A stretch of DNA of 64,000 nucleotides. Origin: Sarocladium kiliense (taxonomy: Eukaryota > Ascomycota > Sordariomycetes > Hypocreales > Sarocladiaceae). The position numbers and the translations under genes were made by a program. Position 1 is the stretch's first letter. Every line of letters begins with the position of its first letter. The stretch covers positions 682,001 to 746,000 of the forward strand of contig JAUZTG010000016.1 in the NCBI GenBank assembly GCA_030734395.1, read 5' to 3'. A model generated the notes under the pieces. The model was not told the DNA's origin, did no database searches, and was given only the letters and a program-made list of their open reading frames with translations. Below are positions 1 through 12,494 of this stretch, piece after piece.

Positions 1-172
1 GAAGTCATAATCGTGTTCATTGAATTCTTTGTCATACTGAGATGATGATGTTTCTGTATCAGCCCCGTGCTCAAGGTCTAAGTCCTTTTTACGATCGTTT
101 TCTCTACCAATGTTGCCAATGCCGTCCGTGTATAGTTAATTCCGGCATACCTTCGCCGGAATCCCATAAAAC

Positions 173-2632
173 TCACTGACCACCATTGTACCCGGTACAG
201 TCCGGTATATTCGCCATGGACTGTGTCGTGGGGATCCCAAGCCCGTCCATGTCGTCTGGATTGAAACTATGTAGCCCACCCCCAAACTCCACCTGTCGAA
301 CTGGGTTGTCAAACAGAGTTCCATGCGTTGCAAGCATGGACATGTCAAAGCCTTGGTGTGCCGCTGCAGTTGACACAAGACTGCTATCGAACGATTTCAT
401 CAGTAACTGTTGCGAGCCTCCGCCTAGGGGCTCGGCTGAGGATACCGAGGTGTTCGATCCGGTCCGCAACCCTTCCAAAGCAACACTCGCTTTGCGCATC
501 AGCTCGCGGGTGGTGTTCTTGAGTGCATTGCGATCGCCGCCGCCGACATTCGGCTCTACCCGTTCGAACAACGCCATGGACTTGGTGCAGATGTACTGGT
601 CCAGCGTCGCCAAGGGATGGCCTGGGTGCAGGAGTATGTTCGTCAAGAGGACCAACGTACCGGCGTATAAAGAACAAACACAATGCCTGAGAATTTATGA
701 GCATGCAGATAGAGACAGGCATTCATATGAGGGCGATGCTCACCAGACTATGTTTTCGCCCGGGAAGGCATTGTGGAAAAGCTTCATACAAGCTCGGCTG
801 ACTGCCACACACTCTTCCCAACCCTCCCGGCTAGGCGGTGGGTAGCCCCAGCTACATGGCGTCATAAGCTGCTGGAACATAGCTGAGAAGTTCTGTGCGT
901 CGACTGCTGACGCTGTACTCAACTGATGTACCCATTCTGCGTCCTGCGTGTTGTAGACGCTGTGAAGGTTCAGCACCGCTAGTTGATACTCATGGAACAT
1001 CCTAGTCAAGCGCATCACGCCGATCGGTTCTGAAGTCGAAACCAGATTCTCGATCTGAAAGAGTGGGGGGATTTGATTGTACCATCGTTCAAGGAGGCTT
1101 TGAAGGTGCCGTACCCGTTGATCTCGTTCTGAGCCCCGGATCTTGGCTCCTCGAGTGGAATGTAAGAGTTCAAAGACCTTGCCCTGAATGTGTGCCAAGT
1201 CGACTTGACAGCGGAAGTAATTGATGTGGTTGTTACCGCCGGGAATCCAGATCAGGCCTGTGCCATCCCTTGACTTCAGCGGTGGCGGCGGCACATCAAC
1301 ATCATCGTCCACGATCGTGGGGGGAGTCTTCGTGCGTAGCGACAAGCTCTTGAACCAGATGTAAGTTAGGACTGATAATGTAGATTTGGTGTTATGATGA
1401 AGAATGACTCCTTACTCTGTCAAGGTAGTATGCGATCCAGAAGACTCGAGCGCGTTGCTCAGCTTCTACAGCTGCCCCGTGTTTTGGCGACTCACGCTCA
1501 TGTAGCCCCAGTCTATAAGCCAGTCTCGCTGCGTTGCCGGTCATTACGGCGGCTGGCTGAAAGTCACTACTGTTCAGGAACAAGATGACGATGCCTAATA
1601 GCACCTGGACGCCTAGCATATCTTCCTCTCTGGTGGCAAGATGAGAAATGACCGACTGCGCGCTTCGAAGATGGGCATTCGACCTGTAAGCCCTTTCCGC
1701 CCCATGAGGCATGCTGTCTCCGAGTGGTGTGCGATACCCAATGGCGATGACGATTTGTATTGCTGCCCATGAACCTTTGTTGCGGCTAAGCGGGTCGTTG
1801 TAAAAGTTTCTGAGCATAATCATGAAGCTTGCGCAGCAAAACAATGGCGTTACTGTGTTGAAGTCGTTGAAGAAATGATCAATCACATGGGCAACTTCCT
1901 CCAGGGGTGGAACTGTCAAGTTCTCTTCCGGTAGTTGTTCATAGAAGCCTTGCTGGGTAGGGGTAATTGTCCAGGAGTGTGGCATGGATCCCGGCCCATG
2001 ACACAATGCCGTGTGCTGGTATGATGGCGACATGCTACTGGGATGGCGATTGGGCGACACGCTTGATGCTGAGCCCAGTCTGTCTTTCGACGCGACCTCC
2101 ATGCTGAGAACCTGTTGTAACTGACTCTCGATCCGAGCAAGTCGACTCTCCAGGGATTCTCGTGATTCATGCTGGCTATACGTAATCCGGTCAGAACCAA
2201 AAGCGAATTGGGCTCAGGAAATGATCCTGAATGACGGTTGCGACTTACGCGGGTGGCGATGCTGATGCAGGTGACCCGGTGGAAGACCGCTCCTTGGGTG
2301 CGGCACTTTTCCGACGAATCATGGTAGTCTTGCATTCGGCATGATACATCTCGCAATTCGAGCACTGAGGCTTGAGCATGTCACATTTGATCTTCTTGTT
2401 GAAGCATAGATCGCACGCTGCGAAAAGCCCTCGCCGACCAGGGGCAGTGTGTTAGTCATTCGAGGTTCATTCAGGATATTGGTGTAAATGCCCCAGCGAG
2501 ACAACAGAAGAGAACGTTGTGAATGTGAGTGGACGTACCTTTTCTTCTTGCCAGTCGCATTGTGTCACCTTTCTCTGGTGGCGTCGGTGACTTCTCAGAG
2601 CCTTTGCCCCTCGAGGATGACTTGGACGCCAT
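173..2632 (-). CDS. Zn(II)2Cys6 fungal transcription factor, 713 aa, 5 exons
   Basis: Model: exons 2632-2539, 2417-2249, 2175-1416, 1348-744 and 686-173, with every junction GT-AG and in phase. The protein starts MASKSS. The DNA-binding zinc cluster spans residues 33-60 with cysteines at 33, 36, 43, 50, 53 and 60 (CX2CX6CX6CX2CX6C) and a basic loop NKKIK. A short heptad-like linker (ESLESRLARIESQLQQ) follows and probably mediates dimerisation. The middle is a fungal_trans-type regulatory region, including RVFWIAYYLDR and SLSLRTKTPP, close to the usual D-R-x-x-S-x-R-x-G-R-P signature. It is a nuclear regulator of unknown target. The cluster is split by the first intron, so an ORF-only search would miss it. 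The reading frame is open upstream of 2632 to about 2839, so an earlier start is possible. No clustered pathway gene identifies its role. Confidence 0.88.
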
Positions 2633-5600
2633 CTTCCTTCGCCGTTGTCTTGCTGTGAACTGCTTTCTTGTGACAGAAATACCGCCGCCGACCAGACCCG
2701 TCATGAACAGAGCCCCTGAGTTGTCCTCTTGGAAAATGGTGCCGGGGCTATATGAGAATGTCCGATCTCCTTGGGTTGCCGTGTAGTAGGGGAGATAAGG
2801 AAAGGGGCCTTCGCTGTCACGCTGCATACGGCACAGCAATGCTCGACTTGCCGAAGAGCCTCAGTTGGAACGATCGGCCAGAACTGTAAGATCTGCAGCG
2901 GCCTGAGCCAAACTTTTCTTTCGTCTTGGCTTGTTAGGTGCGTTTCTCCTATCATGTGCTGCCGCGTCCCGAACCGCCTTCTCCATTCCACCATCCGCGT
3001 AGCTGAGGGGTAGCTATTAGTTCCTGGTTTTGATCGAGGAAAAAAGCTACGGCTACATCTGACCAACGTGCTCATGCAGCTTGGCGGTTTTCTACGCGGT
3101 TCAAGTCAGCAGTGGTAGTCAGGGTCAAGGGGCTGGAGGGTGTAAATACGAGGTTGTGTGTAGAACTAGTGCCTAAGACGCAGCTCTGAAGATCCAAAAA
3201 GGCGCAGTAGCCGAGATGTATACTGATTTCGACGCGTCTCAAGAAAAGGAAACAAAGTCCAAGAATCTTTCAAGCAAGCTCAGGTCGGACATGGGGTTAG
3301 GAGGAGGGGTGTGGGGGACCTGTAATCGGCTTAGAGAGGATTATTGATCAACGAACCCTCGATTGGTTGGAAAGGAAATAAAGATGAAGGAAAGGAGCGG
3401 AAGCACAAGCACACACCAATTTGAGGTGAGCAGAAATTTACCGTATTTGACTCGTGAATGCGCATGCTGGCGCCAGCAATCCCACCCTTCCGAGACCCCT
3501 CCCTCCTCCTCTCCGGGCGACTTCCCCCTGTTCCCCAATCGATCGGCGGCCCTCACTCGGCCGAGTGAGGTCAGACCCGGATCCGAAGTTGGAGCCCTAA
3601 TTTAAGCCTCCCGGCCCCACGCCGTAGAAGCTGAGGAGCGGAGGTTTGGCACCTCCCTGGCCCTCGCTTCTTTTGTCTGACAGAGGCCGTCACTTGCAGG
3701 ATGGAGACATCCGACATCTATCCTGCTGCCTAATGACATGAGTTTTGCTGCCTAAAAGAAATTGGATGTAGTTCCCGTACCCAAAGACGCCAAGCGAGAT
3801 CCTAGCCTCCTGTATTGACTCGAATTCTGCACTACTACGATAGTTACCTTTCCATCTACATCCTGATCAGCCTCTAATTCTGTCGCTAAGGACTCGGCCG
3901 AGAGATCAGAGTGGCAAAGGCACGGGCTGAATGAGTAGGTGAGTGGACTTTCAAGCGTCAACTAATCAGATGACGCTTGCGTAGGGCTACGTGACCCTTG
4001 CTCCGTGTGGATGGAATTGGCTCCTCGCCTGCGCAGTCAACCCTTGCTGGTCCAATTTCCTGGGTCAAAGTTTCCTGTGTTCTGGGCAGGCGGTGGCTAT
4101 GTTGGCTTCTGAATGGGGATAATAGGGCAAGCGAATCCGGGATTGAGGAGGACTCCTTCGTGAATGACGCCGAGTGCGACATCATGCGGGACCGAAGCAA
4201 TATGCATGCACGCTGTCGAGTCACCGCCGTCGCATGGAGCCGCAGATCGTCGCCATTCTGTGCGGCTCTTCGCTCGGCTATAGTGGTAAAACACCCCTGA
4301 GCTGTGTGCCTCACATTGCCTCGCCTGCGCAAACATGTGAAGGCAGACAAAGGATTAATCCTGAAACTCACTCTGCCCAGCGTGGCAGTGACAGTCACTC
4401 GGTGCCGATGTTGCATGTGGATACATAACCCTGGCATCAAAAGACAGCGATGGCAAATGGGGGGCCATTTCGGCTGACTTGCTCAAAGTGGTGGTAGAGG
4501 AGGGTAGCCCGTGCAGACAATCGCGGTGTGTCGGTGCTTATTCCGTCTACCTTTGCTATCGAAGCCGCGCAGGATCCGCCGTGTACGCCGTATGCCCAGG
4601 GGAAAACTGAGGAAACATGGATCTCCAGGATGTGTAGCTCTCGTCAACACGACTTCGGATACTATTCGTGAGTGAAGTCGAAGCCATTTGCATTAGTGGC
4701 GCACCTTTGGGAGTACTAGAAGCTCTCTATGGCAATGTCTGTACTTATCACAGCTGCCAGTCGCCATGGTTTCCGTTCAGATGCAGCTTAATGGAACGGC
4801 GCAAAGCCTCGAGCTGACATGATGAGGCGGCTCCACGTGCTACGTTGCTCTAGGATCACAACTCTGGGACGAGAAGGTCTATCCCTTGTCGCTCTAAACC
4901 CTTGTCAGGTCACATCGGCAATAGTGTCGAAAAGCAAACTTCTGACCAGGGCTTGTTGCGGAAATAGAGTGGGCAATATGAGCCAGGATCTTCCTTCAGG
5001 TCCAGGGTCCTGTCCTTCTAGAAGAACTTGCTCACCTTTGATCGTATCCCGTAACTAGATCATCAGGCAATCCAAGCACCTCTGCTCCTGACGGCACTTT
5101 TTGCGACATCGCGCAAGAAAGATGAGAGAGATTATGCGAACCCGCTCAGCGGCAGCTGTACGAGCGGCCGGACCTGACCGAGATCAAATACTAGGCGAAG
5201 TTGATCAGCAGCTCGACGACTCAACACGCGATCATTAACACCTATCGCATATATTTCAAGCCGTACAAGGGAGCATCTATGAGTTCCTAATAGCAGTGCC
5301 TGTTCTACCAGTATTCCATGGCCTGCATTCTGTTGACCACCGTCTTGTGTGTTACCCAACGACATACAGTTTCGAATAGACGAGCTGGACACAGTTGCTA
5401 ACTACCCGCCAGCAGCCCAAGCAAAATAATGCCAGTCTATAGGCTTAGACCAGACTATTGGTAAGGCTTAGGCCCATGGCTGAGCCATCACCATAAACCC
5501 GATCAGGTTGTCTCCAACAAATTATTAGTCATCCAAGATCACCTCGTTCGGCCTCCGAAACGGACGAATTTCGTCCGTCGTCAAGTGACAAACTGTAGCA

Positions 5601-5918
5601 CATCGTGTCCTTTCGAGCGTAATTAATGCAGCCTGGTTCAAAAGCCTTCCATTTCCACATGAAATTGGCCTGAACCATACTGCGACGCATCGGCTGCCCT
5701 TCAACTTCCGTCTTGGGGCAATGGTGGTCCAGGTCCTTCGGCCGACAACCGCACCAAAGTACCAATCAACGCCCACGTATACTCAGATTCGCGACTATCG
5801 GTATCATTAGTAGCCGTAACAGCAATTCAGTAAGGCTATCCTCTTCATTCACAGGGCTGAAGATTGGCGAGCTGGGCGTTGCAGCGTCCCACAGGCGAGA
5901 GAGGGGCCGCGAGAGATC
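2633..5918. other. Gene-free stretch between two regulator genes
   Basis: About 3.3 kb with only short, overlapping open frames on both strands and no recognisable domain. The right half presumably holds the promoter and leader of the plus-strand regulator at 5919, and the left end the leader of the minus-strand regulator. A minus frame at 5132-5392 is the most protein-like piece (about 77 codons from an ATG at 5362) but has no recognisable motif. I see no tRNA, transposon or tandem repeat here. Confidence 0.5.
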
Positions 5919-8289
5919 ATGGAGCCGCCCGTCAAGAGACGAAAGGTGCGGAAGGGCACGCATAGCTGCTGGGAGTGTAAGTCAGACGCCTGATTTCTTT
6001 TCATCAACATCGCTGGTTGACAGTGTCATACGATGACTTCACTTGGCCCCTTTCACATGACGGCTGCTGATAGTTCGCCTCTATTTTTGGGACCTGGGGT
6101 CACCGTTCTCCTGATCTAGCCAAAATTATATTGAACCTGGGATTCTTCAAGGCAGACAAGCCCCATTGACCTCCCTAGCACCTATGTGTTTTAATGAATT
6201 CTTAGCGAAAAACAAGGCAGTATGCTGACCCCTGGGCACAGGTCGCCGAAGAAAGATCAGATGCAAGTTCGCCCAAGAGGATGATCAAGTATGTCTTGGC
6301 TGTCGCGAAAGAGAGACTCCCTGCGTCTCCCAAGAGCTTGTCCCGGCACCTTTGCCCGCTCCAGATCGAGGTGTGACGGAGCGGGTGCGGAGATTAGAGC
6401 GGATGATGGAGAAGCTGGTGGAGCAGTCTTCGGTGTCGGATAGTATGGCAGAGTCGGACGAAGGACATGATCAAGGAGAGGTGACTGTGACCGGTAATTC
6501 GAGTCTACGACGAGCCTCACAGAAGTCGAAGGGAACATCTACATCGGGATCGTCCAAACTTAACCGACATGATTGCAAGAAACCAGTCGATCTTCTCAAC
6601 TCCTCCGCTGCAGGGAACGCTCTTACAGCTCTTGGACACACATCTCCCAATAGTTCAGCTCTACTTACACCAGCGACAACACCCGCCGGTCTCCCAACAT
6701 TACATCACTCGGCCACTCGGCCTCGATCCCGCTGCCATGAACTCTCGAAACGAATCCACGCCCTGATCCCTTCCCATGAAACCCTCTCAGCTCTTGCCGC
6801 TAAAGTCCCCGGCGTACCCTTCCTCTTCTCTATCATTCACGGACCGGATCCTGATCAAGACGGCTGTCCAGTTGCTCGTCCCGAAGACATCCTACATGTC
6901 CCAGCCCCAACCAGTCATCCCGCTTTATTAGCACGAAAGCTGCTCGCAGTATGTTTCTGCCTCCAGCAACTTCCTTACGACTTCGACATGTCGACGCTAC
7001 ACTCTCCACGGGCTGCCAAAGACATTGTCAACGATGCCATGTCCCTCATAACCCATGAAGTGACCAGCAACGATGACTTGCTCACGAGCCTAGAAGGTAT
7101 TGAGTGCCTCATGCTGCAAGGGTTGATCTACTCGGATGCAGGTCTCATTCGGAAGGCATGGATGACTGGTCGTCGCGCGCTCAGCATCCAGCAGCTTATG
7201 GGTCTCGATCGGAAGAATAACAATGGGCCCATTCGATCCTGTGATCCAGAATCCGACCCGGCTCGCCGTCCTCCTCCTGGCCTTCTCTGGTCTCGAACCA
7301 GTTCCGCAAACAGATATAACTCCCTCGTTCTAGGATTGCCAATATGTTCGAGAGACAATTCCTTCGCCAATCAAGAGTTCCCTGGTTGGGATCTACCACT
7401 CGATAGACTGGGACGGGCATATGCTGTCATAGCCGGTAGAATATCCGAGCGAAACGAGATGGATGCCCAGCAGCATGAGGAGGAGACTATCTATGCCCTC
7501 ACTCAGGCCATAGATGTAGAAATGAACGCCGCCGCGCAGATCACCAGCGACATGTGGTGGGACCGTCCAGGAGCGATTCGAGAGTGCAGCGAGTCCGACA
7601 ATTTTATGCCTGAGTTGTCCACCATCAAGCTTCAGGTTCGACATTTCACTCTTCTCATTCTTCTGCACCTCCCCTACCTACTTCGCGATCCTCTCAGCAC
7701 CGAGCAACTCCAGAGAAACCCTTACGCATATAACCGAAAGAGATGTATGGACGCCAGTCGGTCTGTCGTTAAGCGCTTTCTAGAGTTCCGCAGTTCGGCA
7801 ACCTCCATCACCTCGGGCCGCAGTGTCGACTACTCCGCCCTTGTCGCTAGTATGACTCTCGTGGTGGGCCACGCACGGCTGCATGACGGCGTGGACCTGC
7901 AGAAAAGAGATCTGAAGCTCGTCGATAAAACGCGCGAGGCCATGGACGACATAGGCAAACAATGGGGTGACAAGCTCGCCGCCGAGTCTTCTGAATTGTT
8001 GTCTAGGCTTCTACTCCCTGTACAGACTGATGGCGACCTGGGACTTCTGGCATCCACGAATACTCCGCCAGCACCAAGTGAGACGCCACTGCTTCCTTGT
8101 CTGTTGGATAGCCTGACACAACCTGGCTCTGCTACAGTTGGTGGAACACTCGATTTCCTTAGAGAGGGTCCAACGATGATGCAGGCGGACGCAGATTGGA
8201 GCTGGTTGGGTAGCTCGACGGATCTGGATGAATGGGCGCTGCAAGGGGCTGACTCGACATATTGGACAATGCTCAATCAAGGGCTGTGA
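5919..8289 (+). CDS. Zn(II)2Cys6 fungal transcription factor, 701 aa, 2 exons
   Basis: Exons are 5919-5976 and 6242-8289. The 265-nt intron (gtaagt...cacag) interrupts the second zinc-binding cysteine codon (TGT). The zinc cluster is close to the N-terminus: cysteines at 17, 20, 27, 37, 40 and 47 (CX2CX6CX9CX2CX6C) with the basic stretch RRRKIRCK. A likely coiled segment (RVRRLERMMEKLVEQ) follows. The remainder is helical, fungal_trans-like, and includes the pattern IECLMLQGLIYSDAGLIRKAWMTGRRAL around the centre. It is a nuclear DNA-binding regulator. A PhzF-like gene follows on the same strand after 510 bp, which makes it a candidate target, but this is inference from proximity only. The predicted start gives a good N-terminal zinc cluster with no upstream extension needed. 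Confidence 0.88.
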
Positions 8290-8799
8290 ATAACAATGGA
8301 ATACACAGCCTCATATGTCTGCAAAACGCCGGGATGATATATCAAAGAGGTTCAGTAACCTTTTCTTAGTCATCGCTTAGACCGTGGTGGAAAGGTGATT
8401 CGTTGGCGGTTCACCCATACTGGCCAGTTCGTTGGTCTTGATGCTTTGCGGGCAGAAGAACAGAATAGAGGAAGACACAGAGCAGTTGGTAATAAAATGA
8501 TGAAAGTACATGGGTTGAAGTCACCGTTGGTTTCCATCTGCTTGGCTCTTGTGATAGCAGCGAAGCGTTGCCCTCGCATAGGCCGTAAACTCCCGCTGCC
8601 ATGGTACAAGTTGCCGAATCCGAAAGCAAGCGATGGGGTAAGCACATCCCTTTGCCTCATCGAACTCGACCAACTACAATAAACCAAAGAATCATCGGGA
8701 TACTCAATCAGCAAACAGCGCTCGAGACATCGTGCGGACCAGAGCATCTGAATTTATCTCCCACGCGATTCTCAAACTCGACCATCAACCAGCAGCACC

Positions 8800-9765
8800 A
8801 TGCCGAGCACCACACCACACGGAATGCGTGTCTTCCCACACAGCGAAGACACAACAAGCAAAGGCGGCAATCCCACCGTAATATTTCTCGATGCCGGCCA
8901 CTTGAGCGATGATCAAATGCAGAAGCTCGCCCACGCAAGTGAGCATGAGTGCGGCTATGTAGTTTCTGGTCCAATGCTCGTCAAACAAGAGCAATCACAC
9001 CGCCCATACTACACAGTGACAATCCGATACTGGGTTCCTGCACACGAGATGGAGATGTGCGGACATGCTACTATTGGCGCATTGTGGCTTATGGACTCGC
9101 TGGGCTTGTTCCCATATGCGAGGGACGTGACTGTGTCGACGAAGGCTGGGGCGTTTGAGGCAATCCTGCCACCTCTGAACGGAGCTACGAATGCTTCTCA
9201 GTCGCATGTCAAGGTTGCGCAGCCAAGAGGGTTCGCAAACGAAGTCTCACCCTCAGACCGCGAGGACATCGCGAAAGCCCTCGGCGTATCCGTAGCCCAG
9301 CTCGGCGTCGTGCAAAACGCAGCCACATCTCGGATCAAGACCCTCATCGAGCTCCAAGACGAAGCAACCGTCGACAGTCTCAAGCCGGAACAGCCTCGCG
9401 TTCGGGCAGTCTGCGAATCTCTCAATTCAACAGGTTTATATCCTTACGCTAAGATCAGTGACACGAGCTTCAGCGCGCGCCAGTTCCCAAAATCTTCCGG
9501 TTACCTGGAGGATCCGGCCACGGGGATCGCGGCTACGTCTCTCATCTGTGGTTTGCTGCACCGAGGAGTTGTCAAGGCTGAAACGGTGGAGCCGATTCGT
9601 GTGCGGCAGGGGTGGGCTATGGGAATGCCGTCTGAGATTGACATCACGCTGAGGAGGGATCATGCTGGGGAGGTCACTGGGTACTGGCTTAGAGGCGCTG
9701 TGGGTAAGATGGTTGTGAATGATGCTGTACTGGATATGTTGAGCAGTTACGGAAGGTCTGCCTGA
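8800..9765 (+). CDS. PhzF-family isomerase-like protein, 321 aa
   Basis: Single exon starting at ATG in CACCATGCC. The sequence shows the PhzF (phenazine biosynthesis-like) signatures: GGNPTVIF at residues 22-29, HECGYV at 49-54 with the presumptive catalytic glutamate E50, the CGHATIGA loop, and EDPATGIAA near the C-terminal third. The family folds like diaminopimelate epimerase, and members catalyse proton transfer/isomerisation on small substrates. The length (about 280-320 aa) is typical. No phenazine pathway genes are nearby, so the substrate is unknown and the gene is best read as a PhzF-fold enzyme of undefined function. It is probably cytosolic, since no signal peptide is visible. A Zn2Cys6 regulator ends 510 bp upstream on the same strand. 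Confidence 0.9.
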   Translation: MPSTTPHGMRVFPHSEDTTSKGGNPTVIFLDAGHLSDDQMQKLAHASEHECGYVVSGPMLVKQEQSHRPYYTVTIRYWVPAHEMEMCGHATIGALWLMDSLGLFPYARDVTVSTKAGAFEAILPPLNGATNASQSHVKVAQPRGFANEVSPSDREDIAKALGVSVAQLGVVQNAATSRIKTLIELQDEATVDSLKPEQPRVRAVCESLNSTGLYPYAKISDTSFSARQFPKSSGYLEDPATGIAATSLICGLLHRGVVKAETVEPIRVRQGWAMGMPSEIDITLRRDHAGEVTGYWLRGAVGKMVVNDAVLDMLSSYGRSA

Positions 9766-10070
9766 GGCTGGCAAAGGAGCATCTGACGACCTCCCAAGGC
9801 AATCTCTTCTTTGCATGTAGATTAGGTACATATGAAAGCGGCCTGCTGGCCAGGGTATCTCCACCTCCTTCAAGAATTCAAGAAAACGATCCCCGATGTA
9901 AAACATGTCTGCGACTTTGAAACGCCCAGCCCTGCGCAAAGAAAACGCCATTCCCGCTGATAATCCCAGGAGTTAGTGAGTGAATGCTCCAAACAAATTA
10001 AGAAACAGCCCTGACATGGGTGACAAAATTCCAATGGACCAAATGGGTGATCCAAGCGAATGCAGAAGCC

Positions 10071-12494
10071 TCATTCTGCTAAGCCCTCCGTCAATGCTTC
10101 CCGATCTATAGTCTCTGGCGTCAACTTCGCCGGCGCGCCCTTCCGCTTTTGTGACGCCCAGTATGCTTGGAACCCTGGGATGGAGCCCGCCTGGTTGATA
10201 CCCGGCGACCTGAACATCAAGTCCTTGCTACTGTCCTTCTCGATAGGTTTTGGTGTATTCCTCGCCGTTGGAACAGGAGACGGACTTCTGCTGGTACCTG
10301 CACCACCCCAAGGTCGCCAACTCCCCCATCTCCAGTTTCCGCCGTTACTATTGGCTGGTGATGAGCTGAGATGGGCATGGGGGCCAGAAACGGCGCGTGG
10401 CGCTGGCAGACCGAGGAAGTTATCGCGTAGGGCAGCGTCGCTGCGTTTTGTGGAACCACGAGAGAGGGTCGGCTGGGCTGTGACGCCTGTGATGACAGCT
10501 TCGGATACTCCAAGCGGGCGGAGTGTCATTTGACTTGGCCGAGCCTTGAGCGTGTGTATATCAAGCCCCCCAGACAGAGACATGATGGATTCATGGGACA
10601 GAGCGCGATGCAGCCTTGGTCGTGGCATATAGTCCTCCGCTGAGAACTCCGAGTCTTCGACAGTAGAGTCCTCCGTCGACGTCCCATTCTCCGCTAGACT
10701 CGGCGCATCGTCCGGTGGCCTCCCATCTTCGTCTTCTTCGTGTATAGTGCTGTCTATGCTGTGATGCTGTGGTGGATAAGCTCCTGATGGAGGGGTATCA
10801 GGGACGTCCAGGTAAGATAACGCCTGTAAACTCCGATTAGAGGATTCTGAGGGGCGCTTTCGGTGAGAGACAGCCCACGTTGGAGACATTGGGTCAAATG
10901 CCGTGATAGGTGAGGTAGGGGGGTTGATGTCGGGGAATGCAGTGTCGAACATGGAGTTATGACGTGTCGACTGCGGTGAGCTTGGGACCGAAGATGCAAA
11001 CTCCGAGGGTGGATTAGAGAACCCAGCGAAGTTATTGTCTTTGACGGATGATGAAAGTAAAGGCGGCGCGGTTGGTGAATGGCCGAGACGCCATTGGCCG
11101 CCATTGGTTGGCGTTGATGTGTGCGAGAGTACGGGTGGAGTGAATACACCAGGCGTAAGCCCCAGTCTCTTTTTCTTCGGCTTGCGGACTTCTTGCTTCG
11201 GCGTGACGTGATAGTGATGGTGAATGTGCAGCTCCTGTGACAAGCGATGGCTTGGTGCCGGTTCCGGTTGCGGTTCGAGCTCGGCCTTCAGTGTTGGCGT
11301 TGCGCTGACATTCTCGTCAACAGGTTGATGGTAGTTGAGCTGCTCCCGAAGTGTCTGTATCTCATCGTTGGAGTTCATGAGCATCTCCCTAAGCTCTGCA
11401 ATGCCAAGCTGCAGGTTTGCGTTGTCTTCCAGCAGGTCTCGCACAAAATGCCCGACAACATTATTGTTCGGTCCGTTCTTGATATTAGCCAGTGATTTGG
11501 TGGCAGCAGCACCTTTGAGACGGCCGGCAGCGGTGTCTAGCTGCTTTTCGACCTCACGCTGCCTTTCCATTCGTCCAACGACCTCGGCATGTCTTTCCTG
11601 CTCCTGACGGGCTTCCTGTTCCATCCGCTCGAGCTGGTCCTGCATGTCGAGGATGCCCCTTTGCGCTTCCTTACATCGTTGGGCATGGGATCTGGCATCT
11701 TCTTGACTTGTTACCAACTCGCCTCGCAGCTTAAGCTGTTCTTCCTCGAGAATGGCGAGATGTCGCTCAGCATCGGCTGCGCGAGCTGCTGCACTTTCGA
11801 GTCTGCGAATGGCTTGTTGTGATGAGAGGAGGCTAGCCTCGAGGCTCTTGATCTTGGTGTCAGAGTCAGCTACGGTGCTGTTCAATGCCTCGAGCTGATC
11901 CAGAAGATTCCGGTTCTCCTCGATCTTGATGGCATTCTCTGCTTCGAGTTCCTGCTTGTCATGCTCCAGCCGCTCGATGCGAGAAGTTAGATCAAGACGG
12001 TCCCTTTCAGCATCGGCCATGTAGGCCTCGTGCCGCGCGAGCAGCGCCTGCAAAGCGAAAGTTAGCCCAGACTCCATCGAGAACTCTTTGCAGCATGGTT
12101 GTTTGTCGTGATGAAGAAGTTTGCAAAACGAAAATAACAGGGGGGCGAGACATCAAGATGATGAGCAGAAACGATCGATGGAAGGAATGCGGGTAGTATC
12201 ATCAGCTGAGATGACTGGTAACGATCATGCGACTTTGGCCAGCCACGTTTGATACACACAAAGAGGCTATTCTAGGCCGGCAGTGGGCAAGCGAGGGGAG
12301 AGGAATGCAGAGAAATGAAGGCTTGGGTGTGCGCTTACCTGGCCAAGCTGAGCAGCAGTATGAACATCCTTTTCGACCGTCTCGAGGACGGAGCTATTGC
12401 GCTTGAGGAAGGCACAATCTGATCGGCCGCAGCAGCAGTGAAGTGTGGCAGAATCCGGGGCGCTCGGCAAGCGAATGATGCCCGACGATGCCAT
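10071..12494 (-). CDS. Coiled-coil protein with N-terminal cysteine motif, 710 aa, 2 exons
   Basis: Exon 1 is 12494-12339 (52 codons) and exon 2 is 12047-10071, joined by a 291-nt intron in phase 0 (gtaagc...tttgcag). Exon 1 encodes MASSGIIRLP followed by a compact cysteine motif, HCCCGRSDCAFLKRN, that looks functionally constrained. From about residue 52 to 240 the protein is almost continuous heptad-repeat coiled coil rich in E, Q, R and L. A second conserved-looking block is NNNVVGHFVRDLLEDNANLQ. The C-terminal half is Ser/Pro-rich and low complexity, ending in a basic Trp-rich patch near RWGSWRPWGG. I do not recognise the family. A structural or cytoskeletal/spindle-pole scaffold is possible but unproven. 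The first exon is easily lost because a GTG/CTG-started frame continues upstream of exon 2. Confidence 0.85.

Noticed and set aside
5132..5392. Small minus-strand frame before the second regulator
   Set aside because: Somewhat protein-like but only about 77 codons, with no motif, and it lies in probable promoter DNA.
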